Shown: piece after piece, positions 21,592 to 32,258 of the stretch | How the letters are laid out: each line of letters opens with the position of its first letter | How positions within the stretch are numbered: the first letter of the stretch is position 1 | Source of the DNA: Mitsuaria sp. WAJ17 | GTDB taxonomy: Bacteria; Pseudomonadota; Gammaproteobacteria; Burkholderiales; Burkholderiaceae_C | Assembly: GCF_014174515.1 (NCBI RefSeq) | Contig: NZ_JACJUG010000002.1 | Span: forward strand, 1 to 64,000 | DNA: 64,000 bases | Direction of reading: 5' to 3' | Notes under the pieces: generated by a model | Seen by the model: only the letters and a program-made list of their open reading frames with translations | Database searches by the model: none | What the model was told of the DNA's origin: nothing | Made by a program: the position numbers and the translations under genes

Positions 21592-22302
21592 ATGCCCGCG
21601 CACAAACGCATCCTGCTCAAACTTTCCGGTGAAGCCCTGATGGGCGATGACGCCTACGGCATCAACCGCGCCACCATCGTGCGCATGGTGCGCGAGATCC
21701 AGGAGGTGACGCAGCTGGGTGTGGAAGTTGCCGTCGTGATCGGGGGTGGCAATATCTTCCGCGGCGTGGCTGGCGGCTCGGTCGGCATGGACCGCGCCAC
21801 CGCCGACTACATGGGCATGCTGGCTACGGTGATGAACTCCCTGGCCCTGGCGGACACCATGCGCCAGGAAGGCATGACGGCGCGCGTGATGTCCGCCATC
21901 AGCATCGAGCAGGTGGTCGAGCCCTATGTGCGCCCCAAGGCACTGCAGTACCTGGAAGAAGGCAAGGTCGTCGTCTTCGCGGCCGGCACCGGCAACCCCT
22001 TCTTCACCACCGACACCGCCGCCGCCCTGCGTGGTGCCGAGATCGGTGCCGAGATCATGCTGAAGGCCACCAAGGTCGATGGTGTCTACACCGCCGATCC
22101 CAAGAAGGACCCGACGGCCACCCGCTACGCCCGCATCAGCTTCGACGAGGCGATCACCAAGAATCTGCAGGTGCTGGACGCCACCGCGTTCGCCCTGTGC
22201 CGGGATCAGAAGCTGCCCATCAAGGTCTTCAGCATCTTCAAGGCCGGCGCGCTCAAGCGCGTGGTCATGGGCGAAGACGAGGGTACCCTGGTCCACGTTT
22301 GA
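21592..22302 (+). CDS. pyrH: Uridylate kinase (UMP kinase)
   Basis: 236-aa amino-acid-kinase-fold enzyme phosphorylating UMP to UDP. Conserved [13 protein letters not shown] starts the protein, followed by [26 protein letters not shown] and [20 protein letters not shown] 21592 is preceded by ACGAGGAC. It begins the pyrH-frr-uppS-cdsA-dxr-rseP series; gaps from here on are short or zero, suggesting a long operon. Confidence 0.97.
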   Translation: MPAHKRILLKLSGEALMGDDAYGINRATIVRMVREIQEVTQLGVEVAVVIGGGNIFRGVAGGSVGMDRATADYMGMLATVMNSLALADTMRQEGMTARVMSAISIEQVVEPYVRPKALQYLEEGKVVVFAAGTGNPFFTTDTAAALRGAEIGAEIMLKATKVDGVYTADPKKDPTATRYARISFDEAITKNLQVLDATAFALCRDQKLPIKVFSIFKAGALKRVVMGEDEGTLVHV

Positions 22303-22352
22303 GCGTCCTGGCGCGTTGAGCCCGGGTCCACTCCTGAACAAGGTTGAGCATC

Positions 22353-22913
22353 ATGAGCATTGCTGACATCAAGAAGAACGCCGAGGCCAAGATGGCCAAG
22401 TCGGTAGAGGCCTTCAAGACCGAACTGCAGAAGATCCGCACCGGCCGGGCTCACCCGGGCATCCTGGATCAGGTCCATGTGGACTACTACGGCTCGCCTG
22501 TGCCCATCTCGCAGGTCGCCAACGTGAGCCTGCTGGACGCCCGCACCATCAGCGTCCAGCCCTGGGAAAAGGGCATGGGCGCCAAGATCGAGAAGGCCAT
22601 CCGCGAGTCGGACCTGGGCCTGAACCCCTCGGCCCAGGGCGACCTGATCCGCGTGCCGATGCCCCCCCTGACCGAGGAGCGCCGCCGCGACCTGACCAAG
22701 GTCGTCAAGAGCGCCGGCGAGGATGCCAAGGTGGCTGTGCGCAACCTGCGCCGTGACGCCAACGAACAGGCCAAGAAGCTGCAGAAGGACAAGGCCATCA
22801 CCGAGGACGACGAGCGCCGCTCGCAGGACGAGGTGCAGAAGCTGACCGATCGCGTGATCGGCGAGATTGACAAGCTGATCGCGGCCAAGGAAGCCGAGAT
22901 CCTGGCCGTCTGA
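22353..22913 (+). CDS. frr: Ribosome recycling factor
   Basis: 186-aa protein that splits post-termination ribosomes with EF-G. The sequence is family-typical throughout: [35 protein letters not shown] and [13 protein letters not shown], ending in a helical domain. I chose ATG 22353 (MSIADIKKN) with AAGG at 22340; TTG 22344 in the same frame is less likely. It is 50 bp after pyrH. Confidence 0.97.
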   Translation: MSIADIKKNAEAKMAKSVEAFKTELQKIRTGRAHPGILDQVHVDYYGSPVPISQVANVSLLDARTISVQPWEKGMGAKIEKAIRESDLGLNPSAQGDLIRVPMPPLTEERRRDLTKVVKSAGEDAKVAVRNLRRDANEQAKKLQKDKAITEDDERRSQDEVQKLTDRVIGEIDKLIAAKEAEILAV

Positions 22914-22926
22914 GCCCGTACGCGTC

Positions 22927-23652
22927 GTGACGGATCAGAGCAAGGCGGTTCCCCGCCATGTGGCCATCGTCATGGATGGCAACGGCCGCTGGGCGAAGAA
23001 GCGCTTCCTCCCGCGCTTCTTCGGCCACAAGCAGGGTGTGGACGCGCTGGTGCGCATCGTCCAGGCCTGCATCGATCGCAACATCGAGCACCTCACGGTG
23101 TTCGCCTTCTCCAGCGAGAACTGGAAGCGCCCCTCCGATGAAGTCTCCGGCCTGATGGGCCTGGTGCTGGCGGCGGTGTCTCGCTACCTGGCCCGCATGG
23201 GAGCCATGGGCGTGCGCATCCGCATCGTGGGTGACCGGGATGCGGTCTCCGAGAAGCTGCGCAATGCCTGGAACGAGGCCGAGTCCTCCACCCGGCACAA
23301 CTGCAAGCTGACGCTTAATGTGGCCTTTAACTACGGTGGCCGTTGGGACATCGTGCAGGCTGCGCGTGCCGCCATGCAGGCGGGAGTGAAGCCCGAGGAA
23401 CTGAGCGAAGCCAAGCTGGCAGAGTTCATGGCCATGAGCTATGCCCCGGACCCGGACCTCTTCATCCGCACCGGTGGCGAGGTCCGCATCAGCAACTTCC
23501 TGCTGTGGCAGGCGGCGTACAGCGAATTCGTGTTCTCGGACTGTCTGTGGCCGGACTTCGGCGAGGCCCAACTGGATGCCGCCATTGCAGCCTTCCGTGA
23601 ACGGGACCGTCGATTCGGCGGCGTGAAGGCGGACGCCGCCCTGGAGGCCTGA
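22927..23652 (+). CDS. uppS: Undecaprenyl diphosphate synthase (UppS/IspU)
   Basis: 241-aa cis-prenyltransferase that makes the C55 lipid carrier for peptidoglycan and O-antigen. Starts from GTG 22927; HVAIVMDGNGRWAKKR carries the catalytic Asp, followed by FAFSSENWKRP, LTLNVAFNYGGRWDIV and the substrate-binding RTGGEVRISNFLLWQAAYSE. Its stop is immediately followed by the cdsA GTG, so translation is coupled. Isoprenoid precursors come from the MEP pathway, of which dxr (25 kb) and ispG (0.4 kb) are in this window. Confidence 0.96.
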   Translation: MTDQSKAVPRHVAIVMDGNGRWAKKRFLPRFFGHKQGVDALVRIVQACIDRNIEHLTVFAFSSENWKRPSDEVSGLMGLVLAAVSRYLARMGAMGVRIRIVGDRDAVSEKLRNAWNEAESSTRHNCKLTLNVAFNYGGRWDIVQAARAAMQAGVKPEELSEAKLAEFMAMSYAPDPDLFIRTGGEVRISNFLLWQAAYSEFVFSDCLWPDFGEAQLDAAIAAFRERDRRFGGVKADAALEA

Positions 23653-24498
23653 GTGCTTGGAACCCGCATCATCACGGCTGTCGTGCTGCTGGCCATCCTG
23701 CTGCCGGCGCTGTTCGCCGGCTCGCCCTGGCCCTTCGCGGCCGTGACCCTGGTCCTGATCGCCGCCGGCGGCTGGGAATGGGGGCGCCTCAACGGTTTGG
23801 GACAGCCGGCCTCGCTGCTGATGGGGCTGGCGCTGGCGGGCCTGTGCCTGTTCACCCTGTTGGGGCCAGGTCTTGCCGCATTGCCCGCTGGCCTGTGGTG
23901 GGGCGTGGGCGGCGCCTGGGTCCTGGGCTCGTCGCAGGCCCTGCGCCTGGGGCCCTCGGGTTGGCCGCGCCTGCCGCTGGGGGCGCGCGTGGTGCTGGGC
24001 TTCGTGCTGCTGTGGGCGGCCTGGGCGGCCATCGCGACGGCGCGCGGCCTGGGCCTGAACTTCATCCTCTCGGTCTTCTGCCTGGTGTGGGTGGCCGATG
24101 TCTTCGCCTACTTCGGCGGCCGCACCATGGGCCGGCGCAAGCTGGCCCCGGCTATCAGCCCTGGCAAGAGCTGGGAAGGCGTCTGGACCGGCGTGGCGGC
24201 CGTTCTGCTGCTGGGCCTGGCCTGGACTTTCGCCCTGGAGCCGCGTGTGGCCATCGACGGCCCCAGCCTCTATGCCCGCCTGTTGACGGGCCTGGGCCTG
24301 CCCCTGGGCCTGCTGGCCCTGGTCTTCCTGTCCGCCATGAGCGTGATCGGCGACCTCTTCGAATCCCTCATCAAGCGTGCCGTGGGTGCCAAGGACAGCA
24401 GCCAGCTGCTGCCCGGCCATGGCGGCGTGTTGGACCGTGTTGACGCCTTGCTGCCGGTGTTCCCGCTGGCCCTGGCCCTGAACTCTCTCGTCGCATGA
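23653..24498 (+). CDS. cdsA: Phosphatidate cytidylyltransferase
   Basis: 281-aa integral membrane enzyme making CDP-diacylglycerol, precursor of all phospholipids. Many Leu/Ala/Trp-rich transmembrane helices run through the protein. The signature [35 protein letters not shown] lies near the C-terminus. GTG start directly after the uppS stop; the C-terminus overlaps the dxr start (ATGA at 24495). Confidence 0.95.
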   Translation: MLGTRIITAVVLLAILLPALFAGSPWPFAAVTLVLIAAGGWEWGRLNGLGQPASLLMGLALAGLCLFTLLGPGLAALPAGLWWGVGGAWVLGSSQALRLGPSGWPRLPLGARVVLGFVLLWAAWAAIATARGLGLNFILSVFCLVWVADVFAYFGGRTMGRRKLAPAISPGKSWEGVWTGVAAVLLLGLAWTFALEPRVAIDGPSLYARLLTGLGLPLGLLALVFLSAMSVIGDLFESLIKRAVGAKDSSQLLPGHGGVLDRVDALLPVFPLALALNSLVA

Positions 24499-25691
24499 AC
24501 ACTTCCCGCCGTCAGCGCGTCTGCGTGCTGGGTTCGACCGGTTCCATCGGCACCAACACGCTGGACGTGCTGGCGCGCCACCCCGAGCAGTACGAGGTTT
24601 TCGCCCTCAGCGCCATGAGCCGCGTGGATACCCTGCTGGCTCAGTGCCTGCAGTGGCGCCCCCGATTTGCCGTGATGCCGGAGGAGGTCGCGGCGCTGGA
24701 GCTGCGTCGCCTGCTGCGCGAGAAGGGCAGCCGCACCGAGGTGCTCAGCGGCGCGCAGGCGCTCAGCGAGGTCGCCGCCCACCCTGAGGTGGATGCGGTG
24801 ATGGCAGCCATCGTGGGTGCCGCCGGCCTGGCACCCTGCCTGGCCGCCGCGCGCGCCGGCAAGCGCCTGCTGCTGGCCAACAAGGAAGCCATCGTCGTTG
24901 GCGGTGCGCTGTTCATGCAGGCGGTGGAGCAGGGCGGTGCGACCCTGTTGCCGGTGGATTCCGAGCACTCCGCCATCTTCCAGTGCCTGCCCGAGGACCG
25001 CTCCACCTGGGCCCAGCGCATCGACCACATCGTGCTGACGGCCTCCGGCGGCCCGTTCCGCCAGCGCGACCCGGCCACCCTGGCCGATGTCACACCCGAG
25101 CAGGCCTGCGCCCATCCCAACTGGGTGATGGGTCGCAAGATCTCGGTGGACTCCGCGACCATGATGAACAAGGCGCTGGAGGTCATCGAGGCGCGCTGGC
25201 TGTTCAATCTCAAGCCCGAACAGATCCGCGTGCTGATCCACCCGCAAAGCATTATTCACTCCATGGTGGTCTGCCGCGACAACTCCGTGCTGGCCCAACT
25301 GGGGACGGCGGACATGCGCGTGCCCATCGCCTATGCGCTGTCCTTCCCGGCGCGCATCGAGTCCGGTGCTTCGCGCCTGGACCTGCTGGCCGGCACGGGC
25401 CTCAGTTTCGAGGAGGCGGACGAGCGGCGCTTCCCCGGCCTGCACCTTTCCTGGCAAGCCTTGCGCGCCGAGGAGGGCGCGACGGCTGTGCTCAACGCCG
25501 CCAACGAGGAGGCCGTGGCGGCCTTCCTGGAACGCCGCCTGCGCTTCGACCAGATCCATGCCCTCAATGCAGAGGTGCTTGAGACGGTGCATCCGCAGGC
25601 CGGTCAGTGCCAGACGCTGGAGGGGCTGTTGGCCCTGGATGCGCAGGCACGCCGGGCCGCACAGGACCGCATCGAAAAGCTGAGGGCCTGA
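24495..25691 (+). CDS. dxr: 1-deoxy-D-xylulose 5-phosphate reductoisomerase
   Basis: 398-aa NADPH-dependent enzyme of the MEP pathway (DXP to MEP). N-terminal [19 protein letters not shown] binds [32 protein letters not shown] and SASGGPFR-like [10 protein letters not shown] carry metal and substrate contacts; [21 protein letters not shown] is typical. ATGA overlap with cdsA at the start and overlap with rseP at the end indicate tight coupling. Confidence 0.97.
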   Translation: MNTSRRQRVCVLGSTGSIGTNTLDVLARHPEQYEVFALSAMSRVDTLLAQCLQWRPRFAVMPEEVAALELRRLLREKGSRTEVLSGAQALSEVAAHPEVDAVMAAIVGAAGLAPCLAAARAGKRLLLANKEAIVVGGALFMQAVEQGGATLLPVDSEHSAIFQCLPEDRSTWAQRIDHIVLTASGGPFRQRDPATLADVTPEQACAHPNWVMGRKISVDSATMMNKALEVIEARWLFNLKPEQIRVLIHPQSIIHSMVVCRDNSVLAQLGTADMRVPIAYALSFPARIESGASRLDLLAGTGLSFEEADERRFPGLHLSWQALRAEEGATAVLNAANEEAVAAFLERRLRFDQIHALNAEVLETVHPQAGQCQTLEGLLALDAQARRAAQDRIEKLRA

Positions 25692-27061
25692 TGCTGCTGG
25701 AAGTGGTGGCCTTTGTCGTCGCGTTGGGGGTGCTGATCCTCGTGCACGAGTACGGCCACTTCAGTGTCGCGCGGGCCTGCGGCGTCAAGGTGCTGCGCTT
25801 CTCGCTGGGCTTCGGCCGGGTGATCTGGCGGCGCCAGCGCACGGCCGAATCGACCGAATTCACGCTGTCCGCACTGCCTCTGGGCGGCTATGTGCGCATG
25901 CTGGACGAGCGCGAGGGCCCGGTGCCCGTCGAGCAGCGCGGCCAGGCTTTCAACCTCAAGCCCCTGCGGCAGCGGGTGGCCATCGTCGCCGCCGGCCCGG
26001 TGGCCAATTTCCTGCTGGCAATCGTGCTCTTTACCAGCCTGGCCTGGATGGGCCAGCAGGAGCCGCTGGCCTTGCTGGGCACGCCCAAGCCCGGTGGTCT
26101 GGCCGAGCGAGCCGGCATGCGGGCCGGTGACCGCGTGATGGCAATCGCCCTGGATGGGCGCTCCTGGCAGGACATCGCCTCCGCGGCGGAGCTCCAGTGG
26201 CCGGTGATCGAGGCCATCACCGAGCAGTCTGTGCTGAGCCTGCAGCTGGCCGATGCCGGCGGTCACGGTCGGCGCGAGGTACGCCTGGACATGGCCGAGC
26301 TGGGCACGCGAGAGCCGGACCTGGCGGCCATGACGCGGCTGGGTCTCGGTGGCCCCCTGCGCGAACCCGTGATCGGCGAGGTCGCCCCTGGGGGGGCTGC
26401 CGCGCAGGCTGGCCTGCAGGCGGGGGACCGCGTGCTCGATGTGGATGGGCGCATGGTGGCCGATGCGGCCCAGCTGATCGGCAGCATCCGCGCGCATGCG
26501 CAGGCCCCGGACGCTCGCGCACAGCAGTGGCGGATCGAGCGCCGGGGTCAGGTCTTGTCCCTGACGGTCACGCCGGCCGTCGTGGAGGAGGGCGCGGTCC
26601 GCATCGGCCGCATCCAGGCCCTGGTGGGCTCGGCGCCGCAGACCGTGCTGGTGAGCCATCCTCTGGACGAGGCGCTGTTCATCGGCGTTCGCAAGACCTG
26701 GGAGCAGTCCTGGATGACGCTCAAGATCTTCGGCCGCATGCTGATCGGGCAGGCCTCGCTGAAGAACCTGAGCGGCCCCATCACCATTGCCGATGCCGCC
26801 GGGCAGGCCGCCCGCGTGGGCCTGCACCAGTACCTGAGCCTGCTGGCTATGCTTAGCGTCGGCTTAGGCGTCCTGAACCTGCTGCCGCTGCCCATGCTCG
26901 ATGGGGGGCACCTGATGTATTATCTTTTCGAGGGTCTGAGCGGCCGCCCCGTGTCCGAGTGGTGGCTGGAGCGGCTGCAGCGCGCCGGTTTCTTCCTGAT
27001 GCTGCTGATGATGGCTCTGGCCCTTTCCAACGACGTGACCCGCAAGCTGGGTCTGCACTGA
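25691..27061 (+). CDS. rseP: Site-2 zinc metalloprotease RseP
   Basis: 456-aa intramembrane protease that cuts anti-sigma factor RseA during the sigma-E envelope response. The zinc motif HEYGH is at residues 19-23 in the first transmembrane helix; two PDZ-like domains occupy roughly residues 110-310 (PGGLAERAGMRAGDRVMAI and GGAAAQAGLQAGDRVLDV); the third zinc ligand is in NLLPLPMLDGGHL. The ATG sits on the last base of the dxr stop. It precedes bamA by 12 bp. Confidence 0.96.
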   Translation: MLLEVVAFVVALGVLILVHEYGHFSVARACGVKVLRFSLGFGRVIWRRQRTAESTEFTLSALPLGGYVRMLDEREGPVPVEQRGQAFNLKPLRQRVAIVAAGPVANFLLAIVLFTSLAWMGQQEPLALLGTPKPGGLAERAGMRAGDRVMAIALDGRSWQDIASAAELQWPVIEAITEQSVLSLQLADAGGHGRREVRLDMAELGTREPDLAAMTRLGLGGPLREPVIGEVAPGGAAAQAGLQAGDRVLDVDGRMVADAAQLIGSIRAHAQAPDARAQQWRIERRGQVLSLTVTPAVVEEGAVRIGRIQALVGSAPQTVLVSHPLDEALFIGVRKTWEQSWMTLKIFGRMLIGQASLKNLSGPITIADAAGQAARVGLHQYLSLLAMLSVGLGVLNLLPLPMLDGGHLMYYLFEGLSGRPVSEWWLERLQRAGFFLMLLMMALALSNDVTRKLGLH

Positions 27062-27073
27062 TCTCTCACCTGC

Positions 27074-29407
27074 ATGTCTCCACACCTGACCCAGCGCGCG
27101 CGCATTCGCCCCTCCGTCCTGTCCCTCGCGCTCGCTGCCGCACTGCAGGCGGGCAATGCGTGGGCTGTCGATCCCTTTGTGCTCAAGGACATCCGGGTCG
27201 AGGGCGTGCAGCGCACCGACCCCGGCACCGTCTTCGCGAGCCTGCCCTTCCGCGTGGGGGACACCTACAACGATGAAAAGGGCGCGGCCGCACTGCGGGC
27301 CCTGTTCGCCACCGGTCTGTTCAAGGACGTTCGCATCAACATCGACGGCGACGTGCTGGTGGTGGTGATCGACGAGCGCCCGGTGATCGCCGCCGTCAGC
27401 TTCGTCGGTCTCAAGGAATTCGACACCGAGGCCCTGACCAAGTCGTTGAAGGACATCGGCATCGGCGAAGGCAAGCCCTTCGACAAGGCGCTGGCCGACC
27501 GCGCCGAGCAGGAGCTCAAGCGCCAGTACCTGACCCGCAGCCTCTATGGCGCCGAGGTCACCACCACCATCACGCCGCTGGAGCGCAACCGCGTCAACGT
27601 GGCCTTCACCGTGGCGGAAGGCGACCCGGCCAAGATCGGTGACATCCGCATCCTGGGCTCCAAGGTCTTCTCCGAGAGCACCCTGCTGGGCCTGCTGGAA
27701 CAGACGACCACCGGCTGGTTGACCTGGTACACCAAGAGCGACCGCTACTCGCGCACCAAGCTCAACGCCGACCTGGAAACCCTGCGCTCCTACTACCTGA
27801 ACCGCGGCTACCTGGAGTTCGCGATCGAGTCCACCCAGGTCACGATCTCGCCGGACAAGCAGAGCATCAACATCGCCATTACCGTCAAGGAAGGCCAGCC
27901 CTACACCGTGACGGCAGTGAAGCTGGAAGGCGAGCTGCTGGGCCGCGACGAGGAGTTCAAGCGCCTGGTGGGCATCAAGCCGGGCCAGGCCTACAAGGAC
28001 GAATCCGTCACCGCGACCAAGCGCGCCTTCACCGACTACCTCGGCACCTTCGGCTACGCCTTCGCCCGCGTGGAAAGCCGCCCCGAGATCGACAAAACCA
28101 CCGGCCAGGTGGTGGTGGCCCTGGTGGTCGATCCCGGCCGCCGCGTCTACGTCCGCCGCATGCTGGTGTCCGGCAACACGCGCACCCGTGACGAGGTCAT
28201 CCGCCGCGAGTTCCGCCAGTTCGAAGGCGCCTGGTACGACGGCGCACGCATCAAGTTCTCGCGCGACCGCGTGGAGCGCCTGGGCTACTTCAAGGACGTC
28301 ACCATCGACACCAGCGAGGTGCCGGGCGCGCCCGACCAGGTGGACGTCACCCTGGCCGTGACCGAGCGGCCTACCGGCAACATCATGGTGGGCGCCGGCT
28401 ACAGCAGCCAGCAGGGCGTGTCCTTCACCGGCTCCATCCGCCAGGACAACGTCTTCGGTTCCGGCAACTACCTCGGCCTGGAGGTGAACACCGCCAAGAC
28501 CGGTCGCGCGCTGTCCGTCTCCACCGTGGATCCTTACTTCACCGTGGATGGCGTGTCTCGCGGTGTGGATGTGTACTACCGGACCAACAAGCCCTTCAAC
28601 AGCTTCGGCGAAACCTATGAGTTCGCCAGCTATGGAGGATCGTTGCGCTTTGGCGTTCCGTTTTCCGAGTTGGATACGGTCTTCTTTGGCATCGGAGTCG
28701 AGCAGACCAATATCTCGAACTCAGGTGGCCTTCCGAACATGTACAGAGAGTACGTGCGTGAGTTTGGCAACCGCAGCACGGGCGTGCCCTTCACCATCGG
28801 CTGGCAGAACGAGCAGCGCGACAGCATCATCTCGCCCACCGCCGGCAAGTACCAGCGCGTCAACCTGGAGTTGAGCGCCCTGGGTGACGCCCGCTATGCG
28901 CGTGCCAGCCTGCAGTGGCAGCAGTTCTTCCCCATCACCAACAAGTTCAGTTGGATGTTCAATGCGCAGCTGGATTGGGGCACGGGTCTGGGTGGGCGCC
29001 CCTACCCGGTCTTTAAGAACTACTTTGCGGGTGGGCTGGGCTCTGTTCGGGTGTTTGAGTCCAACTCGCTGGGGCCTGTGGACCTCACGGGTGCCTACAT
29101 CGGCGGCAACCTTCGCGCCAATGTCAACGCCGAGCTCTACCTGCCCGTTCCTGGTGCAGGCAATGACAAGTCCTTCCGCCTGTTCACCTTCGTGGATGCC
29201 GGCAATGTGTGGAACACTGCCGTTTCCCGGTCCGATCTGCCTGAGGACAAGAAAAAGGATCTCAACCTGATCCGCATGTCGGCAGGCATTGGCATCAGCT
29301 GGCTGTCCCCGATGGGGCCGCTCAAGCTGAGCATGGGCAAGCCGCTTGTCAAGAGCCGCGGGGATAGAATCGAGAAATTCCAATTCCAAGTCGGGACTGC
29401 ATTCTGA
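27074..29407 (+). CDS. bamA: Outer-membrane protein assembly factor BamA
   Basis: 777-aa Omp85 protein, the central insertase of the BAM complex. A signal peptide ends near AGNAWA; five POTRA domains follow to about residue 430 (starting FVLKDIRVEGVQRTDPGTV), then a 16-strand barrel ending in FQFQVGTAF with the C-terminal Phe that BAM recognises. Between about 28600 and 28780, in the barrel, base composition and codon choice (AGA, GGA, TCA) depart from the GC-rich surroundings; this probably marks a variable surface loop region. Its last base is shared with the skp ATG. Confidence 0.97.
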   Translation: MSPHLTQRARIRPSVLSLALAAALQAGNAWAVDPFVLKDIRVEGVQRTDPGTVFASLPFRVGDTYNDEKGAAALRALFATGLFKDVRINIDGDVLVVVIDERPVIAAVSFVGLKEFDTEALTKSLKDIGIGEGKPFDKALADRAEQELKRQYLTRSLYGAEVTTTITPLERNRVNVAFTVAEGDPAKIGDIRILGSKVFSESTLLGLLEQTTTGWLTWYTKSDRYSRTKLNADLETLRSYYLNRGYLEFAIESTQVTISPDKQSINIAITVKEGQPYTVTAVKLEGELLGRDEEFKRLVGIKPGQAYKDESVTATKRAFTDYLGTFGYAFARVESRPEIDKTTGQVVVALVVDPGRRVYVRRMLVSGNTRTRDEVIRREFRQFEGAWYDGARIKFSRDRVERLGYFKDVTIDTSEVPGAPDQVDVTLAVTERPTGNIMVGAGYSSQQGVSFTGSIRQDNVFGSGNYLGLEVNTAKTGRALSVSTVDPYFTVDGVSRGVDVYYRTNKPFNSFGETYEFASYGGSLRFGVPFSELDTVFFGIGVEQTNISNSGGLPNMYREYVREFGNRSTGVPFTIGWQNEQRDSIISPTAGKYQRVNLELSALGDARYARASLQWQQFFPITNKFSWMFNAQLDWGTGLGGRPYPVFKNYFAGGLGSVRVFESNSLGPVDLTGAYIGGNLRANVNAELYLPVPGAGNDKSFRLFTFVDAGNVWNTAVSRSDLPEDKKKDLNLIRMSAGIGISWLSPMGPLKLSMGKPLVKSRGDRIEKFQFQVGTAF

Positions 29408-29916
29408 TGAAGAGCACCTTGATGAAGTCGCTGTGCGCCCTGGCCCTGGTGGCCGCGCCGGTGATGACCTTGCAAGCCCAGGAACTCAAGATCGGCTACG
29501 TGAACCTCGAGCGCGTCACGCGTGAGAGCAATTTCGCCAAGGCCGCACAGACCAAGCTGGAAACGGAATTCAGCCGTCGCGAGAAGGACATCAAGGACGC
29601 CGAGCAGAAACTGCGCCAGGCGGCCGAGAAGTTCGACAAGGACTCCACCCTGCTCGCCGAAGCCGACCGCAGCCGCCGCCAGCGTGACCTGGCCGAGCAG
29701 GAGCGCGATCTGCAGCGCAAGAAGCGCGAGTACTCCGAAGACCTGCAGCAGCGCCGCGGTGAAGAGCTGCAGACCCTGATCGAGCGCACCAACCGCATCG
29801 TCAAGCAGATCTTCGACAGCGAGAAATACGACCTGATCCTGCAGGACGCCAGCTTCGTCAGCAACCGCGTGGACATCACCAAGAAGGTGATCGATGCGCT
29901 CAACGCCCAGAAGTGA
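29407..29916 (+). CDS. skp: Periplasmic chaperone Skp/OmpH
   Basis: 169-aa trimeric chaperone carrying unfolded outer-membrane proteins to BAM. A signal peptide with cleavage after LQA (MKSLCALALVAAPVMTLQA) precedes the mature start QELKIGYVNLERV. The rest is charged coiled coil forming the tentacles (KDIKDAEQKLRQAAEKF), with a return strand YDLILQDASFV. It overlaps the bamA stop by one base and lies directly before lpxD, the conserved order. Confidence 0.95.
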   Translation: MKSTLMKSLCALALVAAPVMTLQAQELKIGYVNLERVTRESNFAKAAQTKLETEFSRREKDIKDAEQKLRQAAEKFDKDSTLLAEADRSRRQRDLAEQERDLQRKKREYSEDLQQRRGEELQTLIERTNRIVKQIFDSEKYDLILQDASFVSNRVDITKKVIDALNAQK

Positions 29917-30954
29917 TTGGACGCCGCCGTCACCCTGGCTGACCTGATCGCCGCCTTGGGCGGCGATCTTCTTGGTGCGCCCGAAACGCCAATCCGCCGT
30001 ATCGCGGCCCTGGAGTCGGCGGACGCGCAGTCCATCGCCTTCCTGGCGAATGTGCGCTACCAGTCCCAACTCAAGACCACGCAGGCCGCCTGCGTGATCG
30101 TGGCGCCCGCCCTGGCCGAAGCCGCGGCCCAGCGCCGCCCGGGGGCCGCGGTGATCGTCACGCCGGATCCCTACCTCTACTTTGCCCGGCTCACCCAGTG
30201 GTGGGCCCGCCAGGTGCGCCCGCTGCCACCGGCCCGCATCCATCCCTCCGCGGTGATCGCCGACGACGCGCAGCTGGGGCATGGCGTGGACATCGGACCC
30301 CTGGCCGTGATCGAGCCCGGCGCCGTGATCGGTGAGGGCGCCCGCATCGGCGCCCACTGCGTGATCGAAGCCCGTGCCCGCATTGGCGCTGGCAGTCGCC
30401 TGGCGCCGCGCGTGACGGTGGGGTTCGACTGCGAGGTCGGCGCGCACTGCATCCTGCACAGCGGCGTGGTGGTCGGTGCAGACGGTTTCGGCTTCGCACT
30501 GAGCCAGGGGCGCTGGGAGAAGATCGAGCAGCTCGGTGCCGTGCGCATCGGCGACCACGTCGAGATCGGTGCCAACAGCTGCATCGATCGCGGCGCCTTG
30601 GGCGATACGGTCCTGGAGGAGGGCGTCAAGCTCGACAACCTCGTCCAGATCGGCCACAACGTGCACGTGGGCGCCCACACGGCCATGGCCGGCTGCGCCG
30701 GCGTGGCAGGCAGCGCGCGCATCGGCGCCCACTGCACCGTGGGCGGCGGGGCCATCGTGCTGGGGCACCTGAGCCTTGCGGATCACGTCCATGTGTCCGC
30801 CGCCACCGTGGTCACCCGCACCATCACCAAGCCCGGCCAGTACAGCGGCGTCTTCCCCTTCGACGACAATGCCAGCTGGGAAAAGAATGCAGCAACCCTG
30901 AGACAGTTGCATGCCATGCGCGACCGTTTGCGCGCCCTAGAGAGAAAAGAATGA
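29917..30954 (+). CDS. lpxD: UDP-3-O-(3-hydroxyacyl)glucosamine N-acyltransferase LpxD
   Basis: 345-aa left-handed beta-helix acyltransferase, third step of lipid A synthesis. The N-terminal uridine-binding domain (to ~residue 100) is followed by hexapeptide repeats such as [36 protein letters not shown] holds the probable catalytic His247. The only start compatible with the family N-terminus is TTG 29917, directly after the skp stop. The end overlaps fabZ by four bases. Confidence 0.95.
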   Translation: MDAAVTLADLIAALGGDLLGAPETPIRRIAALESADAQSIAFLANVRYQSQLKTTQAACVIVAPALAEAAAQRRPGAAVIVTPDPYLYFARLTQWWARQVRPLPPARIHPSAVIADDAQLGHGVDIGPLAVIEPGAVIGEGARIGAHCVIEARARIGAGSRLAPRVTVGFDCEVGAHCILHSGVVVGADGFGFALSQGRWEKIEQLGAVRIGDHVEIGANSCIDRGALGDTVLEEGVKLDNLVQIGHNVHVGAHTAMAGCAGVAGSARIGAHCTVGGGAIVLGHLSLADHVHVSAATVVTRTITKPGQYSGVFPFDDNASWEKNAATLRQLHAMRDRLRALERKE

Positions 30955-31415
30955 CGACCGCGACCGACACCAAGATGGACATCCACCAGATCCTGGCCAA
31001 GATCCCCCACCGCTATCCCATCCTGCTGGTGGATCGCGTGCTGGAGATCGAGAAGGGCAAGCGCATCCGTGCGCTGAAGAATGTGTCCATCAACGAGCCC
31101 CATTTCATGGGCCACTTCCCGCACCGCCCGGTGATGCCCGGCGTGCTGATGCTGGAAGCCATGGCCCAGGCCGCCACCGTGCTGACACTGGTGAGTCTGG
31201 ACACCGAACTGGACGACAAGACCGTCTGCTACTTCGCCGGCATCGACGGCGCCCGCTTCAAGCGCCCCGTGGAGCCCGGTGACCAACTGGTGCTGGACGT
31301 GACCCTGGACCGCGCCAAGGCCTCCATCTTCAAGTACACCGGCAAGGTCTACGTGGGCGATGACGTCGCCTGCGAGGCCGAGTTGATGTGCACCATGCGC
31401 CGCATCGAGGCCTAA
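30951..31415 (+). CDS. fabZ: 3-hydroxyacyl-[acyl-carrier-protein] dehydratase FabZ
   Basis: Hot-dog-fold dehydratase of fatty-acid elongation. 154 aa from ATG 30951 (overlapping lpxD) or 146 aa from ATG 30975 ([15 protein letters not shown]), the latter closer to the usual start. The active-site His is in [17 protein letters not shown] and the Glu in LMLEAMAQA. Its place among lpx genes reflects competition for the same hydroxyacyl-ACP pool used by LpxA and LpxD. Confidence 0.96.
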   Translation: MTTATDTKMDIHQILAKIPHRYPILLVDRVLEIEKGKRIRALKNVSINEPHFMGHFPHRPVMPGVLMLEAMAQAATVLTLVSLDTELDDKTVCYFAGIDGARFKRPVEPGDQLVLDVTLDRAKASIFKYTGKVYVGDDVACEAELMCTMRRIEA

Positions 31416-31467
31416 GGCCTTCGCACTCGCCCTTCAACCGCCATCCCCGGACTCTGGAACGCAGTCG

Positions 31468-32256
31468 ATGAGCAAGATCCATCCCACCGCCATCGTGGAC
31501 CCCAAGGCCGAGCTGGACAGCTCGGTCGAGGTCGGTGCCTACACCCTCATCGGGGCCGGCGTGAAGATCGACGCCGGGACGCGCATCGGCCCGCACTGCG
31601 TGCTGGAAGGGCCGACCACCATTGGCCGCGACAACCAGTTCTTCCAGTTCAGCTCCATCGGCGCTGCGCCGCAGGACAAGAAGTACGCTGGCGAACCCAC
31701 CCAGTTGATCGTGGGTGACCGCAACGTGGTGCGCGAGTTCTGCACCTTCAATCGCGGCACCTCACAGGACGCGGGCATCACCCGCGTGGGCGACGACAAC
31801 TGGATCATGGCCTACGTCCACCTGGCCCATGACTGCGTGGTGGGCAGCAGGACCATCTTCGCCAACAACGCGCAGCTGGCTGGCCATGTGCATGTGGGTG
31901 ACTGGGCCATCCTGGGCGGCTTCACGGTCGTGCACCAGTTCGTGCACATCGGCGCGCACAGCATGACGGGCATGGGCTCCATCCTCTTCCAGGATCTGCC
32001 GCCCTTCATCATGGCCGCTGGCAACACGGCCGAGGCCCGAAGCTTCAACCTCGAAGGCCTCAAGCGCCGCGGCTTCACGCCCGAGCAGCTGCATGCCGTC
32101 AAGCAGATGTACCGCATCCTCTACCGCCGCGGCCTGACGGTCGATCAGGCCAAGATGGAGATGATGGCGCTGCAGGGCGAGCAGGGCGAGGCCCGCGAGA
32201 CCATCCAGCTGATGCTGGACTTCCTCAACACCGCCACGCGCGGCATCATTCGCTGA
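31468..32256 (+). CDS. lpxA: UDP-N-acetylglucosamine acyltransferase LpxA
   Basis: 262-aa trimeric left-handed beta-helix enzyme, first step of lipid A synthesis. The N-terminus is KIHPTAIVDPKAELDSSVEVG, with hexapeptide repeats through residue ~185 and a helical C-terminus. MAYVHLAHDCVVG carries the catalytic His121. It lies 52 bp after fabZ and 2 bp before lpxB. Confidence 0.97.
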   Translation: MSKIHPTAIVDPKAELDSSVEVGAYTLIGAGVKIDAGTRIGPHCVLEGPTTIGRDNQFFQFSSIGAAPQDKKYAGEPTQLIVGDRNVVREFCTFNRGTSQDAGITRVGDDNWIMAYVHLAHDCVVGSRTIFANNAQLAGHVHVGDWAILGGFTVVHQFVHIGAHSMTGMGSILFQDLPPFIMAAGNTAEARSFNLEGLKRRGFTPEQLHAVKQMYRILYRRGLTVDQAKMEMMALQGEQGEARETIQLMLDFLNTATRGIIR

Positions 32257-32258
32257 CC

